Shown in pieces: positions 45,114 to 55,134 of a stretch of DNA of 59,103 nucleotides. The stretch comes from Pseudomonas sp. LB-090624. GTDB lineage: Bacteria > Pseudomonadota > Gammaproteobacteria > Pseudomonadales > Pseudomonadaceae. The position numbers and the translations under genes were made by a program. The notes under the pieces were generated by a model. That model made no database searches. It saw only the letters and a program-made list of their open reading frames with translations, and was not told where the DNA came from. The stretch covers positions 1-59,103 of the forward strand of contig NZ_QJRL01000029.1 of the NCBI RefSeq assembly GCF_003205205.1, written 5' to 3'. Within the stretch, counting starts at the first letter, position 1; each line of letters starts with the position of its first letter.

Positions 45114-45614
45114 ATGACCGTATTACGTTACTTGCAAGCCTACCCTCCGCACCTGCAGGAGCAGGTGCGGCAGATGATCGCCAGCGACCGCCTGGGTGAG
45201 TACCTGCAGCGCCGTTACCCCGACCGCCATGACGTGCAGAGCGACAAGGCGTTGTACAGTTATGCCCAGGATTTGCGCCAGCAATACCTGCGCAGCGCGC
45301 CTGGCCTGGACAAGGTGCTGTTTGACAGCCGGCTGGACCTGACGCACCGGGCCTTGGGGCTGAACACGGCGGTCTCCCGGGTGCAAGGCGGCAAACTCAA
45401 GGCGAAGAAGGAAATCCGCATTGCCTCGCTGTTCAAGGAGGCCGCGCCACAGTTCTTGCGCATGATCGTGGTACATGAGCTTGCGCACCTGCGCGAGCGC
45501 GATCACAACAAGGCCTTCTACCAGCTCTGCCAGCACATGGAGCCGGACTACCACCAACTGGAATTCGACCTGCGCGTCTACCTGACCTACCGGGAGCTGC
45601 CGGGCAATCTCTAA
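45114..45614 (+). CDS. YgjP-like metallopeptidase-fold protein
   Basis: A 166-residue protein with the zinc motif HELAH in FLRMIVVHELAHLRERDHN and a downstream HMEPDYHQLE region. This is the YgjP/WLM-type (DUF45) pattern, HExxH with a third histidine further on. Function in Pseudomonas is unknown; relatives include nucleotide-processing and DNA-protein crosslink-related metalloproteins. ATG 45114 lies 39 bp after the GGDEF-EAL gene and 12 bp separate it from the next gene, so the three may be co-transcribed. Confidence 0.8.
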   Translation: MTVLRYLQAYPPHLQEQVRQMIASDRLGEYLQRRYPDRHDVQSDKALYSYAQDLRQQYLRSAPGLDKVLFDSRLDLTHRALGLNTAVSRVQGGKLKAKKEIRIASLFKEAAPQFLRMIVVHELAHLRERDHNKAFYQLCQHMEPDYHQLEFDLRVYLTYRELPGNL

Positions 45615-45626
45615 GGAACATGCAGC

Positions 45627-45923
45627 ATGGAAGTGAGCAAGACCAAGAGCAGCTTCTACCGCCGGCTGTACGTGGCCTGGCTGATCGACAGCCACACCGC
45701 GACCAGTGTGCCCGCCCTGATGGAAGCCACCGGCATGCCGCGGCGTACCGCCCAGGACACCATCGCCGCCCTGGCCGATTTGGACATTGTCTGCGAGTTC
45801 GAGCAGCAGGAAGGCGCCCGCAACCACGCCGGGCATTACCGCATCCATGACTGGGGCGCGATCGACAAGCAGTGGATCATCCGGCACCTGCGGCAAATCC
45901 GCGACGTGCTGGGCTACCCCTGA
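45627..45923 (+). CDS. Small winged-helix DNA-binding protein
   Basis: A 98-residue protein with a helix-turn-helix evident in TSVPALMEATGMPRRTAQDT followed by IAALADLDIVCEFEQQ and a wing-like segment. It looks like a compact winged-helix regulator; the C-terminus (WIIRHLRQIRDVLGY) is helical and may dimerise. Targets are unknown. It is tightly linked to the YgjP-like gene and convergent with elaA. Confidence 0.75.
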   Translation: MEVSKTKSSFYRRLYVAWLIDSHTATSVPALMEATGMPRRTAQDTIAALADLDIVCEFEQQEGARNHAGHYRIHDWGAIDKQWIIRHLRQIRDVLGYP

Positions 45924-45930
45924 AATCCTC

Positions 45931-45947
45931 GGGCCGTTCTGCGGCCC
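45931..45947. terminator. Hairpin between convergent winged-helix gene and elaA
   Basis: GGGCCG and CGGCCC pair around a 5-base loop in the 32-bp gap between the two stops. There is no U-run; this is a weak candidate. Confidence 0.4.
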
Positions 45948-45955
45948 CGGTGAGC

Positions 45956-46408
45956 TCAGCCTTTGCGCATCCCGATATGCAGCATATCGTTCTCCAGGTA
46001 TTCCTCACCCACTGGTGCAAACCCATGCTGGGCATAAAACCCCTGTAAGTGCGCCAGCGTCGACAGGTACACCGGCGTCCCCGGCCAGCAATGCTCCGCC
46101 GCCTCCAAGCCCTTCAGCAGCAGCGGGTGCCCCAGCTTCAGCCCACGCGCTTCAGGCGAGGTCACCATCCGCCCGATCACCACGTCCCCCCCCTGTGACT
46201 GCGGGTCGAGCAGGCGCAGGTAGGCCACCAGCTTGTCCTCCTGCCAGGCCATGAGGTGCAGGGTATCGCCGCTCAGGTCCTGGCCATCGACGTCCTGGTA
46301 GGCGCAACGCTGCTCGACCACGAACACTTCAGTGCGCAACCGAAGAATGGCGTAGAGCTGATCTTTGCCGAGGTCGGTGTGATGCTTGCAGAGCCAGTCG
46401 ATGGACAT
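45956..46408 (-). CDS. elaA: GNAT acetyltransferase ElaA
   Basis: A 150-residue single-domain N-acetyltransferase. It matches the ElaA subgroup: LYAILRLRTEVFVVEQRCAY near the start, then DVDGQDLSGDTLHLMAW, the acetyl-CoA site VIGRMVTSPEARGLKLGHPL, and the C-terminal YAQHGFAPVGEEYLENDMLH. Substrate is unknown. AAGGAG precedes ATG 46408; the upstream in-frame ATG at 46453 is less likely. It is divergent from the solute-binding protein gene. Confidence 0.92.
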   Translation of the reverse strand: MSIDWLCKHHTDLGKDQLYAILRLRTEVFVVEQRCAYQDVDGQDLSGDTLHLMAWQEDKLVAYLRLLDPQSQGGDVVIGRMVTSPEARGLKLGHPLLLKGLEAAEHCWPGTPVYLSTLAHLQGFYAQHGFAPVGEEYLENDMLHIGMRKG

Positions 46409-46563
46409 GGGTGCGAACTCCTTGAATGGGCCCTCGATAATCGCATGCCACATGCGCTTCGGCCAAAATAGAGGCTAAATGACACTATTGGCCGCTGCCC
46501 TCGGCAACGGCTTTGTGTAATCTCGTTGGCAGTGTGTGCCCTCTACTGCAAAAGGACGTGAGC

Positions 46564-47301
46564 ATGCGGCCACTGCTTTGTGTTCTGGGTTTGCTGGCAA
46601 TGATGCTGGCGACACCCGCACCGGGTAACGGCAAGCTACGCCTGGTGGCCGACAACTGGCCGCCGTTTACCGATGCCAGCATGCCGGGCGGCGGCCTGGC
46701 GACCAGCATCGTCACCACGGCGCTGGCGCGCGCCGGCTACAGCAGTGGCTATGAAGAGGCGCCTTGGGCGCGGGCGTTGCTGGGGGTGGGGGAAGGGCGC
46801 TACGACGTGCTGATCAATGCTTGGTACAAGGACGCGCGTGCCAGTTTCGGGCAGTTTTCCAAAGCCTACCTGACCAATCGTATTCGCCTGTTGCAGCGCA
46901 AGGGCGAAGTGTTCCGCTACAAGCATCAGTCTGACCTGTACCCCTATAGCATCGCTGTTGTCCGGGATTACGCCTACTCACCCGAATTCGATGGCGATAC
47001 CCGCCTTGACAAGGTGCCGGTGCGCAACTTTTCCTCGGCGGTGCGCATGCTGGCGGCAGGGAGGGTCAACCTGGCGGTGGAAGACGAGTACGTGGCCCGC
47101 TACAACCTGCAGCGGGAGCCGCAAGCGGTGCGTGATGGCGTAATGCTGGTGGAGCCGCCGCTGGGGGAGAACACCCTGCATATCCTGGTCAGCCTGAAGC
47201 ATCCTGAGCATGCGCAGATCGTCGAGCGCTTCGAGCAGGCGATTGCGGCGATGAAGGCTGACGGCAGCTATGCGCGGCTGCTGCGCCAGCATGGCTTCTA
47301 A
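46564..47301 (+). CDS. Periplasmic solute-binding protein family 3 (orphan)
   Basis: A 245-residue precursor with a signal peptide (MRPLLCVLGLLAMMLATPAP). The binding domain starts LRLVADNWPPFTDASMPGGG, then ATSIVTTALARAGYSSGYEE and VINAWYKDARASFGQFSKAY-type text, typical of family-3 amino-acid-binding proteins. No ABC transporter gene is nearby. AAAGGA precedes ATG 46564. It resembles the orphan at 20244-21032 in its opening motif (LRLVxDxWxP). Confidence 0.85.
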   Translation: MRPLLCVLGLLAMMLATPAPGNGKLRLVADNWPPFTDASMPGGGLATSIVTTALARAGYSSGYEEAPWARALLGVGEGRYDVLINAWYKDARASFGQFSKAYLTNRIRLLQRKGEVFRYKHQSDLYPYSIAVVRDYAYSPEFDGDTRLDKVPVRNFSSAVRMLAAGRVNLAVEDEYVARYNLQREPQAVRDGVMLVEPPLGENTLHILVSLKHPEHAQIVERFEQAIAAMKADGSYARLLRQHGF

Positions 47302-47342
47302 CCCTTATTGCCCGCGATAGGGCCAGTCAGGCAACCCAAGGC

Positions 47343-49526
47343 TCAGGCGGGGGCACGCTCCTTGATCAGGTGTGCCGCCAAGGTCCGCAACGGCCCCAAC
47401 TGCCGGCAAATCAAAGCCAACTGTGTCTGCACCAAACGCTGATGTTCATCCAGCTCTTCCGGCATCTGCTCAAGCGCATTGGCCAGCGCCTCCTCGGCAT
47501 CGCTGTGGATCGCCACCGGCAGCCGCGCTGCCAAGCCGTTGGCAATCTCGTCCAGGCTACTGGCGATGTTTTGCCCGGCACCTTCGATCAACTGCTCCTG
47601 CACCTCAGCCGGTAACGCCGTGTCGCGGTGCGCGCCCAGCCCTGACAGGTAGCTGAGCAAGGTGTGCGAAAGCACCAGGAAGCGGAAGCCTACGTCCGCT
47701 TCTTTGCGGAAATGCCCCGGTTCCATCAGCATGTTGGCCAAGGTGGTGGACAGTGCAGCATCAGCGTTATGCGCGTTGCGCCGGGCCAGGCGGTAGGCCA
47801 GGTCGTCCCGCTTGCCGTGGGCATATTGCTGCATGATCTGGCGCAGGTACACGCTGGCGCAGGCCAGGGTATTGGCCAGCGCCTTGTTCAGCCGCCGGCC
47901 CTGCCAGTCTGGCAGGAACAGGAACACCGCAAGTATCGCGATGAGGCTGCCCACCAGGGTATCGAACAGGCGCGGCAGGAACAGGCCGTAGCCATCGCCT
48001 ATCTGGTTGAAGCAGAACAACACCATCAGGGTGATTGCCGCCGTGGCCAGGGTGTAGCGGGTGGTGCGGTTGACGAAGAACACCACCCCGGCGACCACGG
48101 CGAACAACGACTGGATGAGCGGATTGGGGAACAGGTCGAACAAGGCCCAGCCGACTGTCAGGCCCACTGCGGTACCGAAGATCCGTTGCACCAGCTTGCG
48201 CCGGGTCGCACCGTAGTTGGGCTGGCAGACGAATAGCGTGGTGAGGATGATCCAGTAACCCTGCGTGGGGTGGATCAGGTGCACCATGCCGTAGCCAATC
48301 GACAGGGCCAGTGGCAGGCGCAAGGCGTGGCGGAACAGCAGCGAGGTCGGTGTGAGCTGCGTCCGCAGGCGCGTCCATACGTCCTTCAGCGAACGTGGCG
48401 AGCGGTCGAGCAGGCTGCTGTCGCTGGCATCGGCCAGGCTGTCCGGGTTACTGGCGGCACTCAGCAGGCGGTCCAGTGTCTCCAGGTTGGCGGCCAGCGC
48501 CCGCAGTGAGCGCAACAGGCTGCGCCAGGCCGGGTTGCTTTGGATGCGCAGGTGTTCCAGCGAGGCGTTCAGGTCTTCAAGGGCCTCGGGATAACCGCTG
48601 GCCAGCACGAACGGCTGGCGCAGGCGGATCGAGCGCGCCAGTTCCTGGCAGGATGCACCCTGCTTGCGCAGCAGGCGCTGGCAACGGAACATCACGTCAC
48701 TGTGGAAAAATGCCTCGGTCAGGGCGTTGTAGGGGTAGTGCGAGGCACTGACCCGCTCGTGGATATCCTGGGCCAGGAAGTACAGCTTGAGGTAGCGGCT
48801 GACCTTGGAGTTGGGCTGGCTGTTGCCGACCCGGTGCAGGATGATTTCCTTGGCCGCGTTGAGCGCAGCCACCACCTTGCCGTTCTGCTGGGCCAGCGCC
48901 AGGCGCCGGGCCTCGACGTCGAGGGTGCGCACCGGCTCGAACAGGCTGGCCTTGAGCTTGAGGTAGCTGCCCAGTTCGTAGAACAGCTTGGCCAGGCTCT
49001 GCTGCACCGGCTGGTTGGAAAACAGTGCCTGCCAAAGAACCGAAAGCAGTCCGTACCACGCCGCGCCTGCTACCAGCAGCAGCGGCTCATGCCAGAAGTC
49101 CGTCACCTGGCCACCGCGCTGGTCCACGCCGATCATGGTGTACACCGCCGTGATCAGTGTCGCTGAAGCAATCGCCCCATAGCGCTCGCCCAAGGCGCCG
49201 AGCATGGTCAGGCCGAATGCCGCCAAAGCCAGGGCGACGGCGAAGATCCAGGGGTAGGGGAACAACAACTCGACCGCCAGTGCAGCGATGGCGAAACATA
49301 CCAATGTAACAGCCAGGGCGCTGAGGCGGCCCTGCCAGCTGTCGTCGGTTTCTGCCAGGGCGCTGGCGATGATGCCGAGGAACAGTGGGATCAGCAGGGC
49401 CATCTCGTTCTGGTACCAGCACAGGGCCAGGCTGCCGGTGAGGGCGATGGTAACCCTGATGCTGTAGCTGAACTTGTCTTGACCCCACAGGCGACGCAGT
49501 GATTGACGGAACGAGCTCGATGACAT
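47343..49526 (-). CDS. yccS: YccS/FUSC-family inner-membrane protein
   Basis: A 727-residue membrane protein with two clusters of about five helices, each followed by a cytoplasmic helical domain. The first cluster includes ALTGSLALCWYQNEMALLIP; the second includes HPTQGYWIILTTLFVCQPNY, followed by the family motif GATRRKLVQRIFGTAVGLTV. This matches YccS (TIGR01666-type), related to aromatic-acid efflux proteins of the FUSC superfamily, but no transport substrate is established. The start at 49526 fits the family N-terminus (SSSFRQSLRRLWGQDKFSYS). Confidence 0.9.
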   Translation of the reverse strand: MSSSSFRQSLRRLWGQDKFSYSIRVTIALTGSLALCWYQNEMALLIPLFLGIIASALAETDDSWQGRLSALAVTLVCFAIAALAVELLFPYPWIFAVALALAAFGLTMLGALGERYGAIASATLITAVYTMIGVDQRGGQVTDFWHEPLLLVAGAAWYGLLSVLWQALFSNQPVQQSLAKLFYELGSYLKLKASLFEPVRTLDVEARRLALAQQNGKVVAALNAAKEIILHRVGNSQPNSKVSRYLKLYFLAQDIHERVSASHYPYNALTEAFFHSDVMFRCQRLLRKQGASCQELARSIRLRQPFVLASGYPEALEDLNASLEHLRIQSNPAWRSLLRSLRALAANLETLDRLLSAASNPDSLADASDSSLLDRSPRSLKDVWTRLRTQLTPTSLLFRHALRLPLALSIGYGMVHLIHPTQGYWIILTTLFVCQPNYGATRRKLVQRIFGTAVGLTVGWALFDLFPNPLIQSLFAVVAGVVFFVNRTTRYTLATAAITLMVLFCFNQIGDGYGLFLPRLFDTLVGSLIAILAVFLFLPDWQGRRLNKALANTLACASVYLRQIMQQYAHGKRDDLAYRLARRNAHNADAALSTTLANMLMEPGHFRKEADVGFRFLVLSHTLLSYLSGLGAHRDTALPAEVQEQLIEGAGQNIASSLDEIANGLAARLPVAIHSDAEEALANALEQMPEELDEHQRLVQTQLALICRQLGPLRTLAAHLIKERAPA

Positions 49527-49609
49527 GATGGCCTGCTAGGCAGTGAGCGAAGAATGCATTGCAGCACGGGCCAGCAAGAAGCGTTCCGTGCTGCTGAATG
49601 GATTCTACT

Positions 49610-50791
49610 CTACACGAACTGCGCTGCGGCGTTGGCCGATGCCCAGGCCCACTGGAAGTTGAAACCGCCGAGGTGGCCGGTGACATCCAGCACTTCCCCG
49701 ATGAAGTACAGCCCGGGGCTTTTCAGCGATTCCATGGTCTTGGACGACACTTCGCGCGTATCCACGCCGCCCAGGGTCACTTCGGCGGTGCGGTAGCCTT
49801 CGGTGCCAGCGGGTACTACTTGCCAGTTCGCGAGCTTTTCGGCGATGTGCGCCAGTTCCGCCGGGGTGTACTGCTTCATTGGCTTCGACTCGAACCACTG
49901 CTCGGCCAGCAAGTTGGCCAGCTTGCGCGTGAACACCTCGCCCAGCACGGTCTTCAGTTCGGCGTTGGCGCGCTCGGCTTGCATCTGTTGCAGCCAGGTC
50001 AGCGCATCCCGGTCGGGCAGCAGGTTGATCTCGACCGTGTCACCGGCTTCCCAGAACGACGAGATTTGCAGGATCGCCGGGCCGCTCAGGCCGCGGTGGG
50101 TGAACAGCAGGTTCTCGCGGAAGCTGGTGCCGTTGCAGCTGGCGGTGCAGTCCAGCGAGGTGCCGGACAACTCGGTGCACAGTGCCTTCAGCTGAGGCTC
50201 GGTGATGGTAAACGGCACCAGCCCTGCACGGGTTGGCAGCAGGGTATGGCCGAACTGGCGGGCCACCTGGTAGCCGAAGCCGGTGGCGCCAAGGGTGGGG
50301 ATCGACAGGCCGCCGGTGGCGATCACCAGCGACTGGCAGGCGAACTGGCCGCCGCTGGTCTGCAGCAGGTAGCCGTGCTCGGTTTTTTCAATGTGTTCGA
50401 TGCTGGTATGCATGCGGATTTCGGCACCGGCCTCATCGCATTCGGCCAGCAGCATGTCGAGGATGTCGCTGGCCTTGTTGTCACAGAACAGCTGGCCGAG
50501 CTTCTTCTCGTGGTAGGCCACGCCGTGCTTGCACACCAGTTCGATGAAGTCCCATTGGGTGTAGCGGGCCAGCGCCGACTTGCAGAAGTGCGCGTTGTGC
50601 GAGAGGAAATTGGCCGGCTCGGTGTACATGTTGGTGAAGTTGCAGCGACCGCCGCCGGACATGAGGATCTTCTTGCCTGGCTTGTTGGCGTGGTCGAGCA
50701 GCAGTACCCGGCGGCCGCGGCGGGCACTGAGCTGGGCGCACATCAGGCCGGCGGCGCCGGCGCCGAGGATGATCACGTCGGTGGAGTGCAC
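49610..50791 (-). CDS. HI0933/YhiN-family FAD-dependent oxidoreductase
   Basis: A 393-residue flavoprotein. The dinucleotide motif is VIILGAGAAGLMCAQLSARR, followed by the family hallmark NKPGKKILMSGGGRCNFTN, and near the C-terminus GLYFIGEVLDVTGHLGGFN. This is the HI0933 (YhiN) family, for which no reaction is firmly established. It probably starts at GTG 50791 (VHSTDVIILG), with GAAGG upstream; the frame extends to 50851 without family similarity. It is transcribed toward yccS, 83 bp away. Confidence 0.88.
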   Translation of the reverse strand: MHSTDVIILGAGAAGLMCAQLSARRGRRVLLLDHANKPGKKILMSGGGRCNFTNMYTEPANFLSHNAHFCKSALARYTQWDFIELVCKHGVAYHEKKLGQLFCDNKASDILDMLLAECDEAGAEIRMHTSIEHIEKTEHGYLLQTSGGQFACQSLVIATGGLSIPTLGATGFGYQVARQFGHTLLPTRAGLVPFTITEPQLKALCTELSGTSLDCTASCNGTSFRENLLFTHRGLSGPAILQISSFWEAGDTVEINLLPDRDALTWLQQMQAERANAELKTVLGEVFTRKLANLLAEQWFESKPMKQYTPAELAHIAEKLANWQVVPAGTEGYRTAEVTLGGVDTREVSSKTMESLKSPGLYFIGEVLDVTGHLGGFNFQWAWASANAAAQFV

Positions 50792-50822
50792 GGTATGAAC
50801 CTTCAGATTTGAAATGCTGAAC

Positions 50823-50854
50823 CCTGTGTGAGCGGGTAAACCCGCCCCCACAGG
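50823..50854. repeat. REP-type imperfect palindrome
   Basis: CCTGTGTGAGCGGGT and ACCCGCCCCCACAGG pair at 13 of 15 positions around a 2-base loop. It lies between dbpA and the HI0933-type gene on the minus strand and resembles the P. putida-type REP core (GCGGGTAAACCCGC). Confidence 0.65.
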
Positions 50855-50867
50855 ACTTTGCCGGACT

Positions 50868-52253
<1,386 letters not shown>

Positions 52254-52317
52254 GAGGCGGGCCTGCGGTGCGAAGCGAAAAATGCCGCATAGTCTACCAG
52301 CCTCGTGGCCATTCGCC

Positions 52318-53745
52318 CTAAGACTCCATGTGTTGTTCCGGACGACGGGCACGCCTTCCGTCCGTCGGTGCCAGCTGCAGGAAGATCGCCGCTGCCAGCA
52401 TGGCCATGATGCCGATGGTAACGAAGGTCAGCTGAAACGCTCCCAGCGTGGACTCTACGCCCTCGGCGCTGCCGGCGGCGGTGAAACCGCCGAGCAGGGC
52501 CCCGGCACAGGCCACGCCCAGGCTCAGCGACAGTTGCGCGACCACCGACAGCAGGCTGTTGCCACTGCTGGCGCTGGCGTCGTCGAGGTCGATCAAAGTG
52601 ACCGTGTTCATCGCCGTGAACTGCATCGAGTTGACCGCACCCAGCAGGCCCAGCTGCACCAGCAGCACGGCATAGGGCGTCTGCTCGTCAACCAGGCCGA
52701 GGCTGGCCAGGAGCAGGCCCAGCAGCAAGGTATTGCTGGTGAGGATGATACGGTAGCCGAAGCGTTCTATCAGCGGCCGGGCGATGGACTTGGCCACCAT
52801 CGCCGCCGCGGCCAGCGGGATCATGCTCATGCCGGCCTCGGCCGGCGAGTAACCCAACGCTACCTGCAGCAGTAACGGTACCAGAAACGGCAGCGCGCCA
52901 CTGCCCAGGCGCGAGAACAGGTTGCCGAGGATGCCGATGGCAAAGGTACGCACACGGAACAGACTGGGCGAGAACAGCGGTTCCGGGTCGCGTCCGGCGC
53001 GCAGCCAGTAGGCGGCCAGGCACGCCATGCCGGCGAACAGCAGCAACATCACCCGCAGGTGCGGCAGGTGCAGCTCGCCCAGGCCCTCCATGGCAATGGT
53101 GATCAGCACCATCGCGGCGCCAAACAGCAGGAAGCCCGGGGTATCGAAACGGGTACGTTCGGCGCCGCGCAGGTCGGGGATGAACTTCCACACGGCGTAG
53201 CAGCCGATCAGGCCGACCGGCAGGTTGAGCAGGAAGATCCAGTGCCAGCTGAGAATTTCCACCAGCCAGCCGCCAACCGTCGGCCCCAGCAGCGGCCCCA
53301 GCAGGCCGGGGATGGTGATGAAACTCATGATGCGCACCAGTTCGGTGCGTGGGTAGGCGCGCAGCACCACCAGTCGCCCGACCGGGAGCATCAGGGCGCC
53401 GCCCAGGCCCTGCACCACGCGGGCAAAAATCAGGAAACCGAGGCTGTTGGCGGCGGCGCACAGCAGCGAGCCGAAGCTGAACAACAGGATGGCGCTGAAG
53501 AAGATGCGCTTGGTGCCAAAACGGTCGGCGATCCAGCCTGAGGCGGGGATCAGCAGGGCCACGGTGAGCATGTAGGCAATGATCACGCCCTGCATGCGCA
53601 GCGGGTCTTCGGCCAGCGAACGGGCCATGGCTGGCAGCGCCGTGTTGAGGATGGTGCCGTCCAGGGATTGCATGAAGAAAGCGATGGCAACCACCCAGGG
53701 GATCCAGCGGGCGGTGACGGGGTCCAGCGGTGCACGATCAGGCAT
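52318..53745 (-). CDS. MFS multidrug-type exporter (MdtD/EmrB-like)
   Basis: A 475-residue membrane transporter with about 13-14 helices of the DHA2 group. Motif A-like GWIADRFGTKRIFFSAILL follows helix 2, and motif C-like PGLLGPLLGPTVGGWLVE marks an antiporter. The N-terminal LDGTILNTALPAMARSL is the EmrB/MdtD signature. It should export drugs or metabolites in exchange for protons; the substrate is unknown. AGAGGAC precedes ATG 53745. A REP-type hairpin separates it from the TldE-like gene upstream. Confidence 0.88.
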   Translation of the reverse strand: MPDRAPLDPVTARWIPWVVAIAFFMQSLDGTILNTALPAMARSLAEDPLRMQGVIIAYMLTVALLIPASGWIADRFGTKRIFFSAILLFSFGSLLCAAANSLGFLIFARVVQGLGGALMLPVGRLVVLRAYPRTELVRIMSFITIPGLLGPLLGPTVGGWLVEILSWHWIFLLNLPVGLIGCYAVWKFIPDLRGAERTRFDTPGFLLFGAAMVLITIAMEGLGELHLPHLRVMLLLFAGMACLAAYWLRAGRDPEPLFSPSLFRVRTFAIGILGNLFSRLGSGALPFLVPLLLQVALGYSPAEAGMSMIPLAAAAMVAKSIARPLIERFGYRIILTSNTLLLGLLLASLGLVDEQTPYAVLLVQLGLLGAVNSMQFTAMNTVTLIDLDDASASSGNSLLSVVAQLSLSLGVACAGALLGGFTAAGSAEGVESTLGAFQLTFVTIGIMAMLAAAIFLQLAPTDGRRARRPEQHMES

Positions 53746-53773
53746 GACGTCCTCTTTTGTCTGGGCCATCCTC

Positions 53774-53794
53774 TTCGCGGGCTTGCCCCGCGAA
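53774..53794. repeat. REP-type palindrome upstream of the MFS gene
   Basis: TTCGCGGG-CTTGC-CCCGCGAA, a perfect 8-bp stem. It belongs to the same family as 28131-28150 and lies between the TldE-like gene and the MFS exporter. Confidence 0.7.
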
Positions 53795-53811
53795 AGGGCC
53801 GGTAATGCCAA

Positions 53812-55134
53812 TCACAATGTCAGCGTCAGGCCTTTGACCAATGCCCCCGGCAAATGGCTCGACCCGGTACTGCGCTGTCCATAAGTACTGGTCGACAAAA
53901 TCATCTCGCGCTCCTGGGTCAGGTCCTCCAGCTGGCTACCCAGCAAGCTGTACAGGCTGTCATCGAAGCGCATGGTGCTCAGCGGCCCCTGGATCAGCCC
54001 GTTCTCCACCCAGAAGGTAGCAAAGCGGGTAAGCCCGGTCATGCGTGCTGCCGGCAGGTCCGAGTAGTTCAGGTACCACAAGTTGCTGATGTACAGCCCG
54101 GTGCCAAGCCGCTGCAGGATCTGCTCGGTGGGCAAACTACCCGGCGCCAGGCTGAGCGCGCAAGGCGACTCGTAGCTGTCGGCGCCATTGGCCAGCAGCT
54201 CGAATTCGACCGCACTGCGCGCACTGATCAGCCGTTGCAACGCCTCTCCTTGCTGAATCAATGGCACATCCAGGCGCGGCGAGCCTTCATCGGAAAACGC
54301 CGGGCTAAGCGAGCCGCTGACCTGCTCGGTGAAACTTACCAGAGGGCTTAACCGTGCATCGCCGTTATACAGGCGCTGCAAGGCGCTGTTGCCGGTTGCG
54401 AGGGCCTGTGCGGAAAAACCGCCCCAGCACAGCATGCCGGCGATTTCGTCCATGGCCGCAGGCGCCAGGTAGGCGCGGTAGCTGCCGGGTTTGAGGGTGA
54501 CAGCCGGGCGACCGAGGAAGCCTAGCTGTTCACGTGCCTGGCGCAGGCGCTCGGTGAAGTCGTCGGCGCTCCACAGCTGGCCGGCATAGTTGGCCTTCAC
54601 CGCCTGGCCGTTTTCGTGGAACAGGCTCCAGTCAAAGTTGAAGCTGTTGGCCTGGTGCCAGCCGAAAGCGCCGAACGAGCTGGCGAAGCCCCGGCAGATC
54701 GGGCCAGCGGCGTAGATACCGACCAGGTCCAGGTCACCGGCTTCACGCTCCAGCAGTGCCAGCACTTCGTTCAGGTCTGGCAGCGGCTGCGCCTGCTGGC
54801 TGTAGCTGTGCCAGGCGCTCTCGTCCAGGCGCAGGTAAGGGTCGACGGCGAGTAGCGGCAGTGTCTGGCGCAGCTGCTTCAGGGCATCCGCCAGGCGTTG
54901 GCGATCCAGCTGCGCATCGCCACTCAAGGTCACTTGCTGTTCGGCCTGGCGGCCATCGTGGATCAGGCGCAACTGCACGCTGGCCTGGCTCACTTCGCCG
55001 GCCTGGCGCACCTTGGCGTGGTTGAAACGCACGAATTGCGACTGCTCGGCACTGTAGCCCAGGGTGAACTGCTCGCCCGCTTGCAGGACGGCGCGCACAT
55101 CCCCGACCAGGGTTTCGAAAGCCTGTTTCATCAT
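53812..55134 (-). CDS. TldE/PmbA-like protein
   Basis: A 440-residue protein of the TldD/PmbA superfamily without a visible HExxxH motif, so it fits the non-catalytic TldE-type partner. Recognisable parts are the N-terminal domain and the C-terminal LWYLNYSDLPAARMTGLTRF, then VENGLIQGPLSTMRFDDSLY. TldD/TldE heterodimers cleave unfolded peptides, for example in microcin B17 and CcdA processing. Its ATG overlaps the stop of the TldD-like gene (ATGA), with GGAGGAG upstream, so the pair is translationally coupled. Confidence 0.85.
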   Translation of the reverse strand: MMKQAFETLVGDVRAVLQAGEQFTLGYSAEQSQFVRFNHAKVRQAGEVSQASVQLRLIHDGRQAEQQVTLSGDAQLDRQRLADALKQLRQTLPLLAVDPYLRLDESAWHSYSQQAQPLPDLNEVLALLEREAGDLDLVGIYAAGPICRGFASSFGAFGWHQANSFNFDWSLFHENGQAVKANYAGQLWSADDFTERLRQAREQLGFLGRPAVTLKPGSYRAYLAPAAMDEIAGMLCWGGFSAQALATGNSALQRLYNGDARLSPLVSFTEQVSGSLSPAFSDEGSPRLDVPLIQQGEALQRLISARSAVEFELLANGADSYESPCALSLAPGSLPTEQILQRLGTGLYISNLWYLNYSDLPAARMTGLTRFATFWVENGLIQGPLSTMRFDDSLYSLLGSQLEDLTQEREMILSTSTYGQRSTGSSHLPGALVKGLTLTL